Shown here one piece after another: positions 51,771 through 60,401 of a DNA stretch of 64,000 nt (its first letter is position 1; every line of letters starts with the position of its first letter). The position numbers and the translations under genes are program-made. Where the stretch lies: positions 534,001 to 598,000 of the forward strand of contig WPIO01000163.1 of assembly GCA_009760855.2 (NCBI GenBank), written 5' to 3'. The stretch comes from Cristatella mucedo (lineage: Eukaryota > Bryozoa > Phylactolaemata > Cristatellidae). The notes beneath the pieces are model-generated. The model saw only the letters and a program-made list of their open reading frames with translations. It made no database searches and was not told the origin of the DNA.

Positions 51771-53095
51771 ATAAGAAGGCCGCGTGAGTCTTGTTTTGCA
51801 ATTTGCTGCAGCTGCTGCTTGTCAAGAGAGGCTTGGCGTTAAGGAGTAACCATGCTTAACATTAGCTTGCAGTGAGGGATGAAGCAACCATAATAGGCTA
51901 TTGGTTATTAGCATAGTATCTTAAACTTGCATGCAGAATAAGGCTTCATTTTGCATCGATTGCATTGTGGGTTTAATTGACAATTCACTCCCGGGCTTTA
52001 GAAGACTTTACATATTTTGGTTATGTTCGCAAAGTAATGAAGACAAATTTTTCTGTAGAGGTACGTGGTTTCCGAGTTTCTCTAAATGCTTGAGCTACTA
52101 CGGTATGCAAACAGTAGTTAGCTGTATCTCGGCAACCGAACCAGTAGAGCACTGGGACCGGTCCGAGACAGAACCGGTCCTGCTCGGAGAGGCGAAGTTC
52201 TTTTCGGCACTTGGTCAGTCCAGATGACCTCCCGTGACCTCCATATAACCTTTCGGCACTCGGTCATTCCAAGGGCAGATGACCTCTGGCGGATGTGTAT
52301 ACTGCCAGGTAGGAAATATCTCTATCAATCTAAAAGGGCCCTGCCTCCAAGAATTTTAGTTTTTACTGTCTTAACGATACCTAGGCTAGCCCAGTTATCT
52401 GTGCTAGTTTGTTGGCATGGCGTCAGAGGGCGATATAAACAGATCGTCTAGGCCCTTAACTGTCTACTGGCTCCCGGTCCCTGTATATTGAGTGTATTTG
52501 GTTGTAAAAAAATATAATTCATTTGTATAGCACCCTAAGAGAACTTAATCTCTATTCAGGCGCTTCACATATGCTTTGGGGCTCGAGCCCCCGACCTCTG
52601 CCAGACCTTGGTCGGGGCGAGCACCATAACCGCTGGACCAAACCAGCTCGGCAGTGATCGTGAAATGGGCATCTTAAATGCAGTCGTAGATGCCTAAGCT
52701 ACTGCACGTTCTTGTGTCAGATCGACGGAACCTCATCGGCAGCTGCTCTCGCTTGAATGGTTTGAATGACGTGGTGCTTTCGTGGGCACTCGTGCCTGCT
52801 CGTTTTTGTGAGTGACACTCTTCCGGGCTTACTCTTACGGCCTAAAGATGACCGTCGCTATCTTAGGCAAGTAGCAGAGTAAGCTGAGCATCAGGTCAGC
52901 ACTATTTATCTCTCTTTGTGTAGGGAGAGCTACACCCTGAAGGAGCGAAGGCGAATCGTGGAGGTCGCCATGGATGAAGTTGCCCGACTGAACAAGTGGC
53001 GACCTGCCACACCGCTAAGTAGTGGGCAGCAGCTAAGACTACCCAAGAACGACAGCTTTGACGAATTGTCTCTATTGCCTGCCCTCACCACTTGA
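41532..53095 (+). CDS. Spliced gene of unknown function (at least six exons)
   Basis: Exons on plus: 41532-41709, 42194-about 42400 (end unresolved), perhaps 42575-42628, 43021-43167, 44050-44176, 49475-49537 and 52924-53095. From 43021 on, every junction is GT-AG, phases agree (1, 2, 2), and the joined frame ends in TGA. The product is hydrophilic, lacks a signal peptide or membrane segment and is roughly 270 residues. Short motifs include NGLHPANMSTHDEITHTMLF, GDKPYQVPEYSADFHKVGST and TLKERRRIVEVAMDEVARLN followed by KWRPATPL. The short proline/tyrosine-rich blocks recall small axonemal (microtubule inner) proteins, but that is only an impression and I do not recognise a family. The introns are packed with LINE and SINE copies. 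Confidence 0.65.
42194..42400 (+). CDS. Unknown gene, exon 2 (3' end unresolved)
   Basis: Acceptor CTCGTTTCAG; the phase-1 frame continues exon 1 as KVKEREGVQEKPRTCRSGDA and YYAPYGNSLDAERDSSLSRK. The frame stays open to 42432. No convincing phase-1 donor was found, so the end given is a guess; candidates are GTACTC at 42320 and weaker sites. A following mini-exon is possible. Confidence 0.5.
42575..42628 (+). CDS. Unknown gene, candidate 54-bp exon
   Basis: AGATAG acceptor without a good pyrimidine tract, but a strong donor GAGG|GTATGT. Phase 1 at both ends, so it would fit between exons 2 and 3: RTRTYGFPIAETEGSIE. Speculative. Confidence 0.3.
43021..43167 (+). CDS. Unknown gene, exon 3
   Basis: Acceptor CCCATTCCCATTCAG and donor AGTG|GTAAGC, 147 bp, phase 1 at both ends. 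Reads KARRCADEWDLSPESDRGPR, TTWNGLHPANMSTHDEITHT and MLFGKKHS. Minus-strand frame here is a shadow. Confidence 0.75.
44050..44176 (+). CDS. Unknown gene, exon 4
   Basis: Acceptor TTGCTGTTTGCAG, donor TTTGG|GTAAGT, 127 bp, phase 1 in, phase 2 out. Reads SDAVRMRNGIRVASLGDKPY, QVPEYSADFHKVGSTLPLAN, F. It is followed within about six bases of the donor by LINE-A sequence. Confidence 0.78.
44182..44640 (+). mobile_element. LINE-A fragment right after exon 4
   Basis: It starts ATCGAATTCCGGCC (family: AAATTCGGGCTTG) and reads FLNKDITSKLVNAFVTSRLY, FCNSLLGGLPACAI and, after frameshifts, LHWLPVKQ-like text. It stops in ...ATCCTCTGACT without 3' UTR and is joined there to the next copy. Confidence 0.85.
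44643..45545 (+). mobile_element. LINE-A copy joined to the previous one
   Basis: It starts at CTCAAAATTGGCTCTGCCAG ([19 protein letters not shown]) and runs through RT C-terminus (LADLHWLPVKQRIDFKVLSL, APAYLPDILPHQAKHRTT) to the 3' UTR, AAAGCGCCTAGAAAGAGATTG, GAGGGCGCTTTATCAAG and ATTATTATC units. Frameshifts near 44726, 44880 and 45178. Confidence 0.9.
45546..45840 (+). mobile_element. LINE-A 3' end, third in series
   Basis: It begins in ACGTTTAAAAAGAACTTG and ends with CCTAGAAAGAGATCTCAGTTC, TCTGAGGGCGCTTTTGTC and an ATTATT-like tail. Same length class as the copy at 38067. Confidence 0.85.
45841..46929. other. Intronic, no repeat recognised; open frame at 46182-46487
   Basis: The frame at 46182-46487 has SECEFQLTESHIEQVYAKCS and MADSASKGALSPKEIREGRA with ordinary codon use. 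It lies in intron 4 of the unknown gene, has no obvious splice sites in a suitable phase, and exon 4 to exon 5 already join in frame. Confidence 0.3.
46930..47082 (-). repeat. SINE-A copy
   Basis: TATAATTCATTTATATAACGCC, CCAAGAGAACTTAATCTC, TATTCAGGCACTTCACAT, GAGCTCGAGCCCACGACC, CCTTAACCGCTAGACC and AAACCAGCTCGG. Confidence 0.85.
47095..47990 (-). mobile_element. LINE-A, strongly diverged
   Basis: Minus-strand traces: LFVPPQLKSRGNRVLSPHAP, QSLELTDDRQQIM and, nearer 47900, ICTWMAANVLKVYDNKTP, the family's [17 protein letters not shown]. Old copy lacking a tail, with the SINE-A at its 3' side. Confidence 0.7.
47991..49474. other. Intronic, no gene or repeat recognised
   Basis: AT-rich stretch near 48430-48500 (TATTATTATATT). 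A plus frame at 48728-49000 (LLIKIVKPIVFTYVRKVCDS) shows no motif. Confidence 0.3.
49475..49537 (+). CDS. Unknown gene, exon 5 (63 bp)
   Basis: Acceptor TGCTTGCTTTAG and donor CAAG|GTAAGA. It supplies one base to finish the glycine codon of exon 4, then NRPKSRADTFVPLVKMPEKP, ending in two bases of an arginine codon. Very short, but both splice sites and both phases fit. Confidence 0.72.
49605..50390 (-). mobile_element. LINE-A, diverged 3' part
   Basis: TAATAGTAATAATAAAAATTT, CACCCCCAGAGACCTAAATC, TTTTTCTAGGC, GGAAGTGAGTTCCAGGCATT, GGTAGGTAGGCTGGAGC and, near 50230, ATTTGAGAAAGTTGTTTGCC. All are reverse-complement LINE-A with many changes. Confidence 0.75.
50391..50854. other. Intronic, no gene or repeat recognised
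   Basis: Average composition; may hold further unreadable LINE sequence from the preceding element. Confidence 0.3.
50855..50965 (-). mobile_element. LINE-A 3' tail fragment
   Basis: TAATAATAATAATAATTGTTA, ATAGCGCCCTCAGAGAGC, TCAATCTCTTTCTAGGAGC and TTTACATTTGCT: reverse complement of hairpin and tail. Confidence 0.8.
50966..51533. other. Intronic, no gene or repeat recognised
   Basis: Average composition. CAATAAAGCGATC near 51280 may be the end of an unknown element. Confidence 0.3.
51534..51771. repeat. (GA)n microsatellites
   Basis: (GA) runs at 51534-51586 and 51736-51769, with purine-rich sequence between them (GATATAGAGATAAAGG, GGGAGAGAGAGG). In intron 5 of the unknown gene. Confidence 0.92.
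51772..52507. other. Intronic, no gene or repeat recognised
   Basis: Short direct repeat TTTTCGGCACTTGGTCA / TTTCGGCACTCGGTCA with GATGACCTC near 52200-52280; otherwise nothing seen. Confidence 0.3.
52508..52655 (-). repeat. SINE-A copy, well preserved
   Basis: ATATAATTCATTTGTATAGC, CCTAAGAGAACTTAATCTC, TATTCAGGCGCTTCACAT, GGGGCTCGAGCCCCCGACC, GACCTTGGTCGGGGCGAGC, CCGCTGGACCAAACCAGC. The copy lies 270 bp before the last exon of the unknown gene. Confidence 0.88.
52924..53095 (+). CDS. Unknown gene, exon 6 (terminal)
   Basis: Acceptor TCTCTCTTTGTGTAG; one base finishes the arginine codon, then ESYTLKERRRIVEVAMDEVA, RLNKWRPATPLSSGQQLRLP and KNDSFDELSLLPALTT, TGA at 53093-53095. The charged first half is likely helical. 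No AATAAA found in the next 500 bp. Confidence 0.75.
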
Positions 53096-53605
53096 CCTGT
53101 GCTACTGGCACGTTAGCATCCGCCTCGTGTGATGGGCCTGGTGGCCACGACACGACGACACCCGCTAGCACACCTTAGGCTTTGGTGACGCCTCGGTAGC
53201 CAAGTCTTGACCTTCTGCTTTTAAGAAAGCTAAAAAGCTCGCTGACGCTCGACCTCTGCAGCTGACCCCGGAGTCAAGCTGCGACTCAAGGTCGACTGAC
53301 GTTCATGTAATCTATTCTCTGTGAGAATGCAGCCACGCCTCTAGCACTAATGCACCAGCGTTGCTGCTAACTAAGTTGTTCAGGCTCTTATGGTCTTACG
53401 GCCACTCGTTCACAGGCGTTCAGTGCACGAGTGATTGCAATTGCACTTGCCTGGCAACTTGGAGATGGTATGCCTACATACCTCGTGGACTTTCCGTAGC
53501 TCATAGAGCGTGCATCTTTGGAGAATTTTTCAAATTTACGTCGCCAGTGCATCACCGGCTTTTTGCTTTTATTGATATGAATCAAAAGCTTCGGGGGCGC
53601 ATCGT
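53096..53605. other. 3' flank of the unknown gene
   Basis: Average composition, no repeat recognised. Probably 3' UTR and intergenic DNA. Confidence 0.3.
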
Positions 53606-53746
53606 GTGACGTTATAGGTTCGTGATCATGTGACGTAATAGGTTCGTGATCGTGTGACGTAATATGTTCGTGGTCGTGTGACGTAACAGGTTCGTGGTCG
53701 TGTGACTACTAGGTTCGTGATCGTGTGACGTAAGAGGTTCGCAGCC
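53606..53746. repeat. 24-bp tandem repeat, six units, each with TGACGT(A/T)A-like core
   Basis: Units start at 53606, 53630, 53654, 53678, 53702 and 53725 and follow GTGACGTAATAGGTTCGTGA plus TCGT. Unit 5 is one base short and has lost the core (GTGACTACTA). TGACGTAA is close to the ATF/CREB (bZIP) site. Confidence 0.92.
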
Positions 53747-53799
53747 TGGGAAAGATACGTCTGGAAGTGGCCTGCGTGTCAAAAAGATGATATATATTT

Positions 53800-53882
53800 T
53801 TATAAATTATATATTTCATTTATATAGCGCCCCAAGAGAACTTAATCTCTATTCAGGTGCTTCACATATGCCTCGGGGCTCT
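53800..53882 (-). repeat. SINE-A tail fragment
   Basis: TATATTTCATTTATATAGCG, CCCCAAGAGAACTTAATCTC, TATTCAGGTGCTTCACATATG and CCTCGGGGCTC. The tRNA-like head is missing. Confidence 0.8.
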
Positions 53883-55407
53883 CTATCATCAAAGACAATG
53901 CAAAGACCATTTACGATAGCTGCTGAGAAGCTCCGTGGATCGAAAGGACATTGTTGAAGAAGTGCTGAGGAAATTTTCGAAACGGCACTGCAGATCGGGA
54001 TTAAGTCTCAAGCCTCCGAATGGAACATCATTCAGGCATTGTTTAGTTTCAACTTGAGCATTTACGCCCTTGGTGTACCTACAGGCATCAGCAGACTGGA
54101 CATGCCTGGCTTTTTTTTGGTGAAGGAGCCGCAGTGCCTCTCAGTTCAAGAATTGCAAAAGTGCATATTCAGAATAGATCAAAACCTAATCTCTGCTTAC
54201 GGGTTAGCCCTCAGGCTTGCTCGGGCGGTGCCAAAACACTCGGACGTCGCTCTGCGGCTTGTTGTTCTTCTTCTTGCCGAGCTTCTCGACTGTGCGCACG
54301 ACGGGAGCATGCACTTCGGGGCTTCTAACGAATTTACAGATTTTGGTCAAATGAGCTAGGCCATGTTCGAATGGACAGTAATCGTTCGAGAATGTGTTCG
54401 AGATTTTAGGAGCCACCATAAAAGAGCCGATAGCATCTCACTCTTCCGCGCACTTCCGCCGCCGACTCGAAAGGACGCCGTGTTTCGAGCTGCGGCCGAA
54501 TTCTTCAGCATTCATCGTTTGCAGCCAGATAGGGTGCCGGCGGCCGAGACGTAGGCTGGGTTGTTGCTCCAACTCTGACCTGAAATATTTTTTTTTAAGT
54601 TATCGCGTCGTTGCGTGCGAGTCGCCCAGGAGTCACTCAGATCTGCGTCCGGGAAATGACAGTATCTCTCGACGGCTCGCTCAGTCAGCTCTCTCCTCCT
54701 TTCTTAATTTTCACCAAAATTAGGGCTTAGACGCACAGGGCAGCCCTTTCTGTGGGCTTGTTAGGCTTCGGACGAGAGCAGGAGGCGGATTGTTTCATCG
54801 GGTTTTATTAGAATCTCAGGTGTGTGAGCCAATTGCTTGCCCGCTCGCTTGACTCTTGTGAGCGCAACGCGAAATAATGCGCTCGAAATATGCGCCGACT
54901 CGAGGCTGAATACTCTCGCTATTGAAAATGACCTCAGCTCTACGTAAATGCAGCACTCATCTCTTAACAACAACTTTCGTGATTTATTTTATAAAGGTAA
55001 GCACCGCAGATAATTACCGTGTGCCACCAATCAAAACGCTCTTATCAAACTGCTCCGGAGTTAACACCATAAATATTTTGCTCAAAAACTCAAAAATTTA
55101 GTCCGAGCGGTAGCTCAAAACTCGCCACTGTACGACTGTGTATCTTCTGGGACTGAGGAACGTAATTGTTTTGCAAAACGCAAAAAAAATTTTGAATGTA
55201 GGTGCATATAGTGACTACTACTAAATTTAGAAAACCATATAGCGGCTTCCACGTGCACACGGAGCAAGATGACGTGCGGACAGGACAAGGTCAAATGAGA
55301 ACCTCAAGGTCGTAGGCACGTCGCTCATAAAGGGGCTACCCCCAGCGGATGGGCGACAAATAGCGCGGACGCTCTCGTAGCTTAAGCTCAAAGCAACTCA
55401 TAGCTCA
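53883..55407. other. No gene or repeat recognised
   Basis: 54.2-54.6 kb is somewhat GC-rich with short open frames on both strands (plus: SLFRALPPPTRKDAVFRAAA; minus: VRTVEKLGKKKNNKPQSDVR). The minus one has AAG/GAC-type codons and might be an exon, but I see no splice or start context that proves it. Confidence 0.3.
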
Positions 55408-55550
55408 AGGGTCTGGTTTGGCCTAGTGGTTAAGATGCTCGCCTTGAACATGGTCCGGCCGAGGTCTTGGGCTCGAGCCCCCGCGGAATAGGTGAAGCAC
55501 CTGAATAGAGATTAAGTTCTCTTAGGGTGCTATGCAAATGAATTGATTGT
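55408..55550 (+). repeat. SINE-A copy with compensated hairpin
   Basis: GTCTGGTTTGGCCTAGTGGTT, TTGGGCTCGAGCCCC, then GAAGCACC...AGAGATTAAGTTCTCT...AGGGTGCTATGC and AAATGAATTG. AGCACC pairs with GGTGCT, where most copies have AGCGCC and GGCGCT. Confidence 0.88.
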
Positions 55551-56119
55551 TATTTATTTATATATCTAATCAGCTAAAATGCCAAGGTCAATCTAAGGAG
55601 CAAAACTTACTGCCTATTAAATATCTGCTGCATTTATCCTGCTTTTGCCATAGATGGATGCCGAATCGTTTTCCATCCCTTATAATTAAGGCAATGCCAA
55701 CTGCAAATAGCATTCGTTATCTGGCTGATTTAGTACACATCCGTTTCGTTAATGCTACGACTATCAACGACGCCACAACCGCCGCCGCTAGAAAAATAAA
55801 GTTGTCCCTAATCCCTATCCAACTTACGCGACCATTTGGCACCCGTTATTACGAGTTCCGCAATCAATCGTCCGATACGCGTTTTTCTTTCAGTCTTCAT
55901 TAAAATGATATGTCGAGCGACCCTCCCTGTAGGCTGCACGGCACGTTGTGGACTCGAAGGCGCTAGTCCACATGGCCGCCCAGGATATTGTCTCTAGTAG
56001 TTTCGTTCGAATTTCTTTAAAAGTCATGCTCGAGCGATTACCCGTATTCGTGGAAGCCGCAGCGTCAAACAGCCAGCGCTTCGGCAGGGCGCCCACCCCC
56101 TCCCCCCACGCGCGCGCCT
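55551..56119. other. No repeat recognised; open frame at 55547-55903
   Basis: The plus frame has NSIRYLADLVHIRFVNATTI and KIKLSLIPIQLTRPFGTRYY with no bias and no motif known to me. It may be chance. Confidence 0.3.
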
Positions 56120-57084
<965 letters not shown>

Positions 57085-58178
57085 ATGCAATGTAATGTAA
57101 CATATCTCCGTCTGTAACTCCACAAAGTCATAAAGACTATGTGGGTGTTACGCAGGAGAGTTTTGTATTGCGAACTCACAGCCTAATCGGCTTTCGGTAC
57201 GCATTTGATAGCCAACAGACTTCGTCTCACGCAACAAAGAGAAAGTGGGAAGCATAGCAGAGTTAGGAGAGCAGTTGAGGTAGTGAGTAGCATAGACGTA
57301 GCAGCTCAGGGCCGCTTAAAAGGATGAGCCATAGTCGGCAGCAGGTGAGTAGTTGCCGTTGCGTGAGATTTCTGGAAGCGAGTTCCACAGCCTGCGACCT
57401 GCAGAGCTAAAGCTACTGCCGCCAACGGTCTTAAAGCGGAGGAATGGAGCAGCTAATTTATTGTCCACACAGGACCTGACGGCTCGAACAGGCTGAAACT
57501 GGTGCATTAGTTCAGCTAGGTACGAAGGAACCAAGCCGTAGCGGACCTTGTGGGTCAGCGCAAGAACTTTGTTCTGTATCCGCTGATCAATCGGCATCTA
57601 TCCTAGCTCTTTTAGCAAAGGAGACACGTGCTCAAACCTCTGGGACTTGAAGACTAGCCTTGCAGCTATATTCATAGTCAGCTGCAGAGGCATAATAGCT
57701 TTCTTTGGCAGCCCAGCTAATAGGGAATTACAATAATCATGCCGAGACAGAACTAAAGAGCTAGTTAAAGATTTTGCAAGCCACTGTGGAAGACAGCTTC
57801 TAATCTTGGATATGGATCGCACGTGATGGCTAGCTGTAGAAGCAGTCTTCTGAATGAGGCTTTCAAAATTGAGGAGGCTGTAGAAAACGACACCTACATT
57901 TCGAGCACATGGTGAAGGTCGCATAATAGCATCACCTATTAGAAGAGCAAATTTTTTTAATCCTGCCACACGCTTAGGGTGTCCTATGAACAGCAGTTCG
58001 GTTTCATCGTCATTTCGTTTCAAGAAGCTTTCTGACATCCGGGATCGAATGTCGGCAAGGCAAGCATTCAGTTTCTCAGTTGCCGAAGCAGATTCTGACG
58101 GTTTGAATGGCAAATACAGCTGAGTATCGTCAGCATAAAAGTGATATCCTATTCCACGAGCCTTAATCTTTTTTTCCA
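57085..58178 (-). mobile_element. LINE-B, best copy; YADD intact, one stop in the RT frame
   Basis: The minus-strand frame reads [91 protein letters not shown], then a TAG at the place of the usual tryptophan (LGW.P), and continues MPIDQRIQNKVLALTHKVRY, LVPSYLAELMHQFQPVRAVR, FSSAGRRLWNSLPEISRNGN. The 3' end has CGGAGATATGTTACATTACATTGC. It is 5'-truncated in the palm domain. Confidence 0.9.
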
Positions 58179-58319
58179 GTTGTTGCTACCTCCATGCTTG
58201 GTATTCATGCCTTGCTACTATAAAATCTCTTGTAGTGAAATTAAGAACAATGTAGCCACAAGTATTTGGCAGCATTCAATGGACAGGCAAGGAATATAAT
58301 TTAATAGTTACAATAACAT

Positions 58320-59393
58320 TAAGGTTTCATTTATATAGCAGATTAATAAAACTCAGTCTCTATATAGACGCTTAAGAACGCACAGCAGGAGAGTCAATAT
58401 CCATGGGTCATTGACCTGGACTGAATCAAGTAAGCAATAGCAAATAAGCACAAAAGCCCATGCTCAATGAGGTGCTGGAAAACTGAATACGCGAATTGAT
58501 TCCTTTTTAGCTTAGACTTATAAAAAGATGCAGTATTTGTGTAGGCTCTCCAGGCTTTTGATGCACGCGAGCGGAAGGCTTGATCACTAAAAGATTGCGA
58601 ACTATTTCGAGAAACGATGCAATGATTGGCAGCTGAGGAGCAAGCGATGCCGGAGCACGTGACCGGGGAGCGAGCGATGCCGGAGCACTTGACCGAAAGA
58701 GCGAGCGACGCCAGAGCACGTGACGGGATGAGCGAGGAGGTCCTATGTGAGCAGGCTGGTGCTAGCAAGTGTATGACCTGTAATCTAGACTGAAGATGGT
58801 GACATCAATTCGATACTGGATATGGAGCCAATGAAGCTCGGACAGAAGCTGCGTGATTTGAAGGCTATGCCATTGACGTCTGATCAGACGGGCTGCTGAT
58901 TACCGTATCAGTTGTGGGTGATCGGGGAACAGATCGGGAGCCCAGAATTAATGGAGTTGCCCTAATCTAGGCTCGACGGCGTACAGTGAAGTAGTCCGAC
59001 TGTCGTATCACTATATTATTGCGCTACTACTTTGGCGATTCACGTAAGCTGAATGTAGATGAACTTGAAAGTAGAAAAGGCGTGCTTATCTAATGACAAT
59101 TAGTTTTGGAATAGTCCGCCTAGATTATGGTAAGACGTCGCCGAAGTGATGCTAGCTGCACCAACCTTGAGTCTGAAACTTTACACTTTTGGATGACACT
59201 ATAATGGCCCATAGCTATTAGGTTTGTCTTATAACCATTAAACTTCAGAAAGTCACTCAACATCGTCGCGCAAACTCCTTTGATGTAGGCAGTAAAGGAG
59301 TTAATTGAGTCCGATGACGAGCATGACTTACAGAGGTCAAATGCTAAGTAGAGTTGAGTGCCATCTGCAAACAATTTAAACAATTTAAAAACA

Positions 59394-59400
<7 letters not shown>
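58320..59400 (-). mobile_element. LINE-A-like, diverged copy
   Basis: At its 3' side TTTATATAGCAGATTAATAAAAC, TCAGTCTCTATATAGACGC resembles the hairpin. Farther in: SQSFSDQAFRSRASKAWR and, near 59200-59400, LFADGTQLYLAFDLCKSCSS, SDSINSFTAYIKGVCATMLS, DFLKFNGYKTNLIAMGHYSV. The catalytic motif is FADG. It may be a separate subfamily. Confidence 0.72.
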
Positions 59401-59431
<31 letters not shown>

Positions 59432-59449
59432 GTGTGTGTGTGTGTGTTC
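59396..59449. repeat. (TA)n (TG)n microsatellite
   Basis: TA runs broken by TGTA, then (GT)9. Confidence 0.92.
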
Positions 59450-60085
59450 TGACATCTCTAACTGAGGTAGGACGTCGAGGTCAGTGCAGCACTGTCCCTG
59501 TGTGACGTCGGTGTGTGGAGAGGAGCTGTAGAAGGATCCACTTGTCTGATATACCGGAGCTGGGACGGTACATTGACGATTTTTGAAATCCAGATTCAGA
59601 ATTTGTACGAAGAAACTTCGCAAAATATGTACTCTTACATTATATCCTTAAGTTTCGACTATAAACGAAGCCCTCTGTAGGGCCTGCTATTTAATACTAC
59701 CGCATTGCAATATGCTTATTGCAATGAGATATTAAACATTGCAATGCGATGTTATTAAATATTAATATAATGCAATATATAATTTAATTTATTATAATTA
59801 TTACGCTCTTAATTGCGTGAAAGTGCAATAGGATCGATGCCAGCACCGAAGATAATTTCAAATTGGATTCCTGAAGAAAACTATGTACCCGTCCTGCAGA
59901 TTTTGAGATTTTATTTTGAGCTGGGTGACCAGACCTATCAAAAACCACAGCAGCAGCTCGAACGTGTCACCTCTGGTGGCTAAAGAGTCTCCAACTGCTC
60001 ACTGTCAAGAATCATGCTGTGCTTCGGCTTTTCTGTGGTTTCTAAATGTGATTTAGGGTTAGGCATGTTCGCTATCTGGCTGGCT
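59450..60085. other. No gene recognised, AT-rich
   Basis: 59700-59810 is AT-rich with repeated ATTGCAATG-like words (TTGCAATATG, TTGCAATGAG, TTGCAATGCG). Nothing else seen. Confidence 0.35.
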
Positions 60086-60401
60086 CAGCTCAGGACTCCA
60101 ACAATCCATCTAGTGTCTCTCAGATTTACGCGCTCCAAATAGCCGGTCCACTAGACGGACCAGCTCAGGACTCCAACAATCCATCTAGTGTCTCTCAGAT
60201 TTACGCGATCCAAATAGCCGGTCCACCAGACGGGCCAGCTCAGGACTACAACGATCCATCTAGTGTCTCTCAGATTTACGCCATCCAAACGAGCCAGTTC
60301 AACCGGCGGACCAGCTCAGGACTACAGCAATCCATCTAGTCTCTCTCAGATCTACGCGATCCAAACGAGCCAGTTCAACCGGCGGACCATCTCAGGATCA
60401 G
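60086..60401. repeat. 75/76-bp minisatellite, four units
   Basis: Units start at 60086, 60161, 60236 and 60312 with CAGCTCAGGACTCCAAC or CAGCTCAGGACTACA; a partial fifth starts at 60388. Units 1-2 (GCCGGTCCAC) and 3-4 (GAGCCAGTTCAACCGGCGG) form two types, so duplication was pairwise. Confidence 0.93.

Noticed and set aside
53606-53746. CRISPR array
   Set aside because: Direct tandem repeats without unique spacers, in an animal genome.
53990-54360. Gene at 54 kb
   Set aside because: Short frames on both strands, no start, splice or family evidence.
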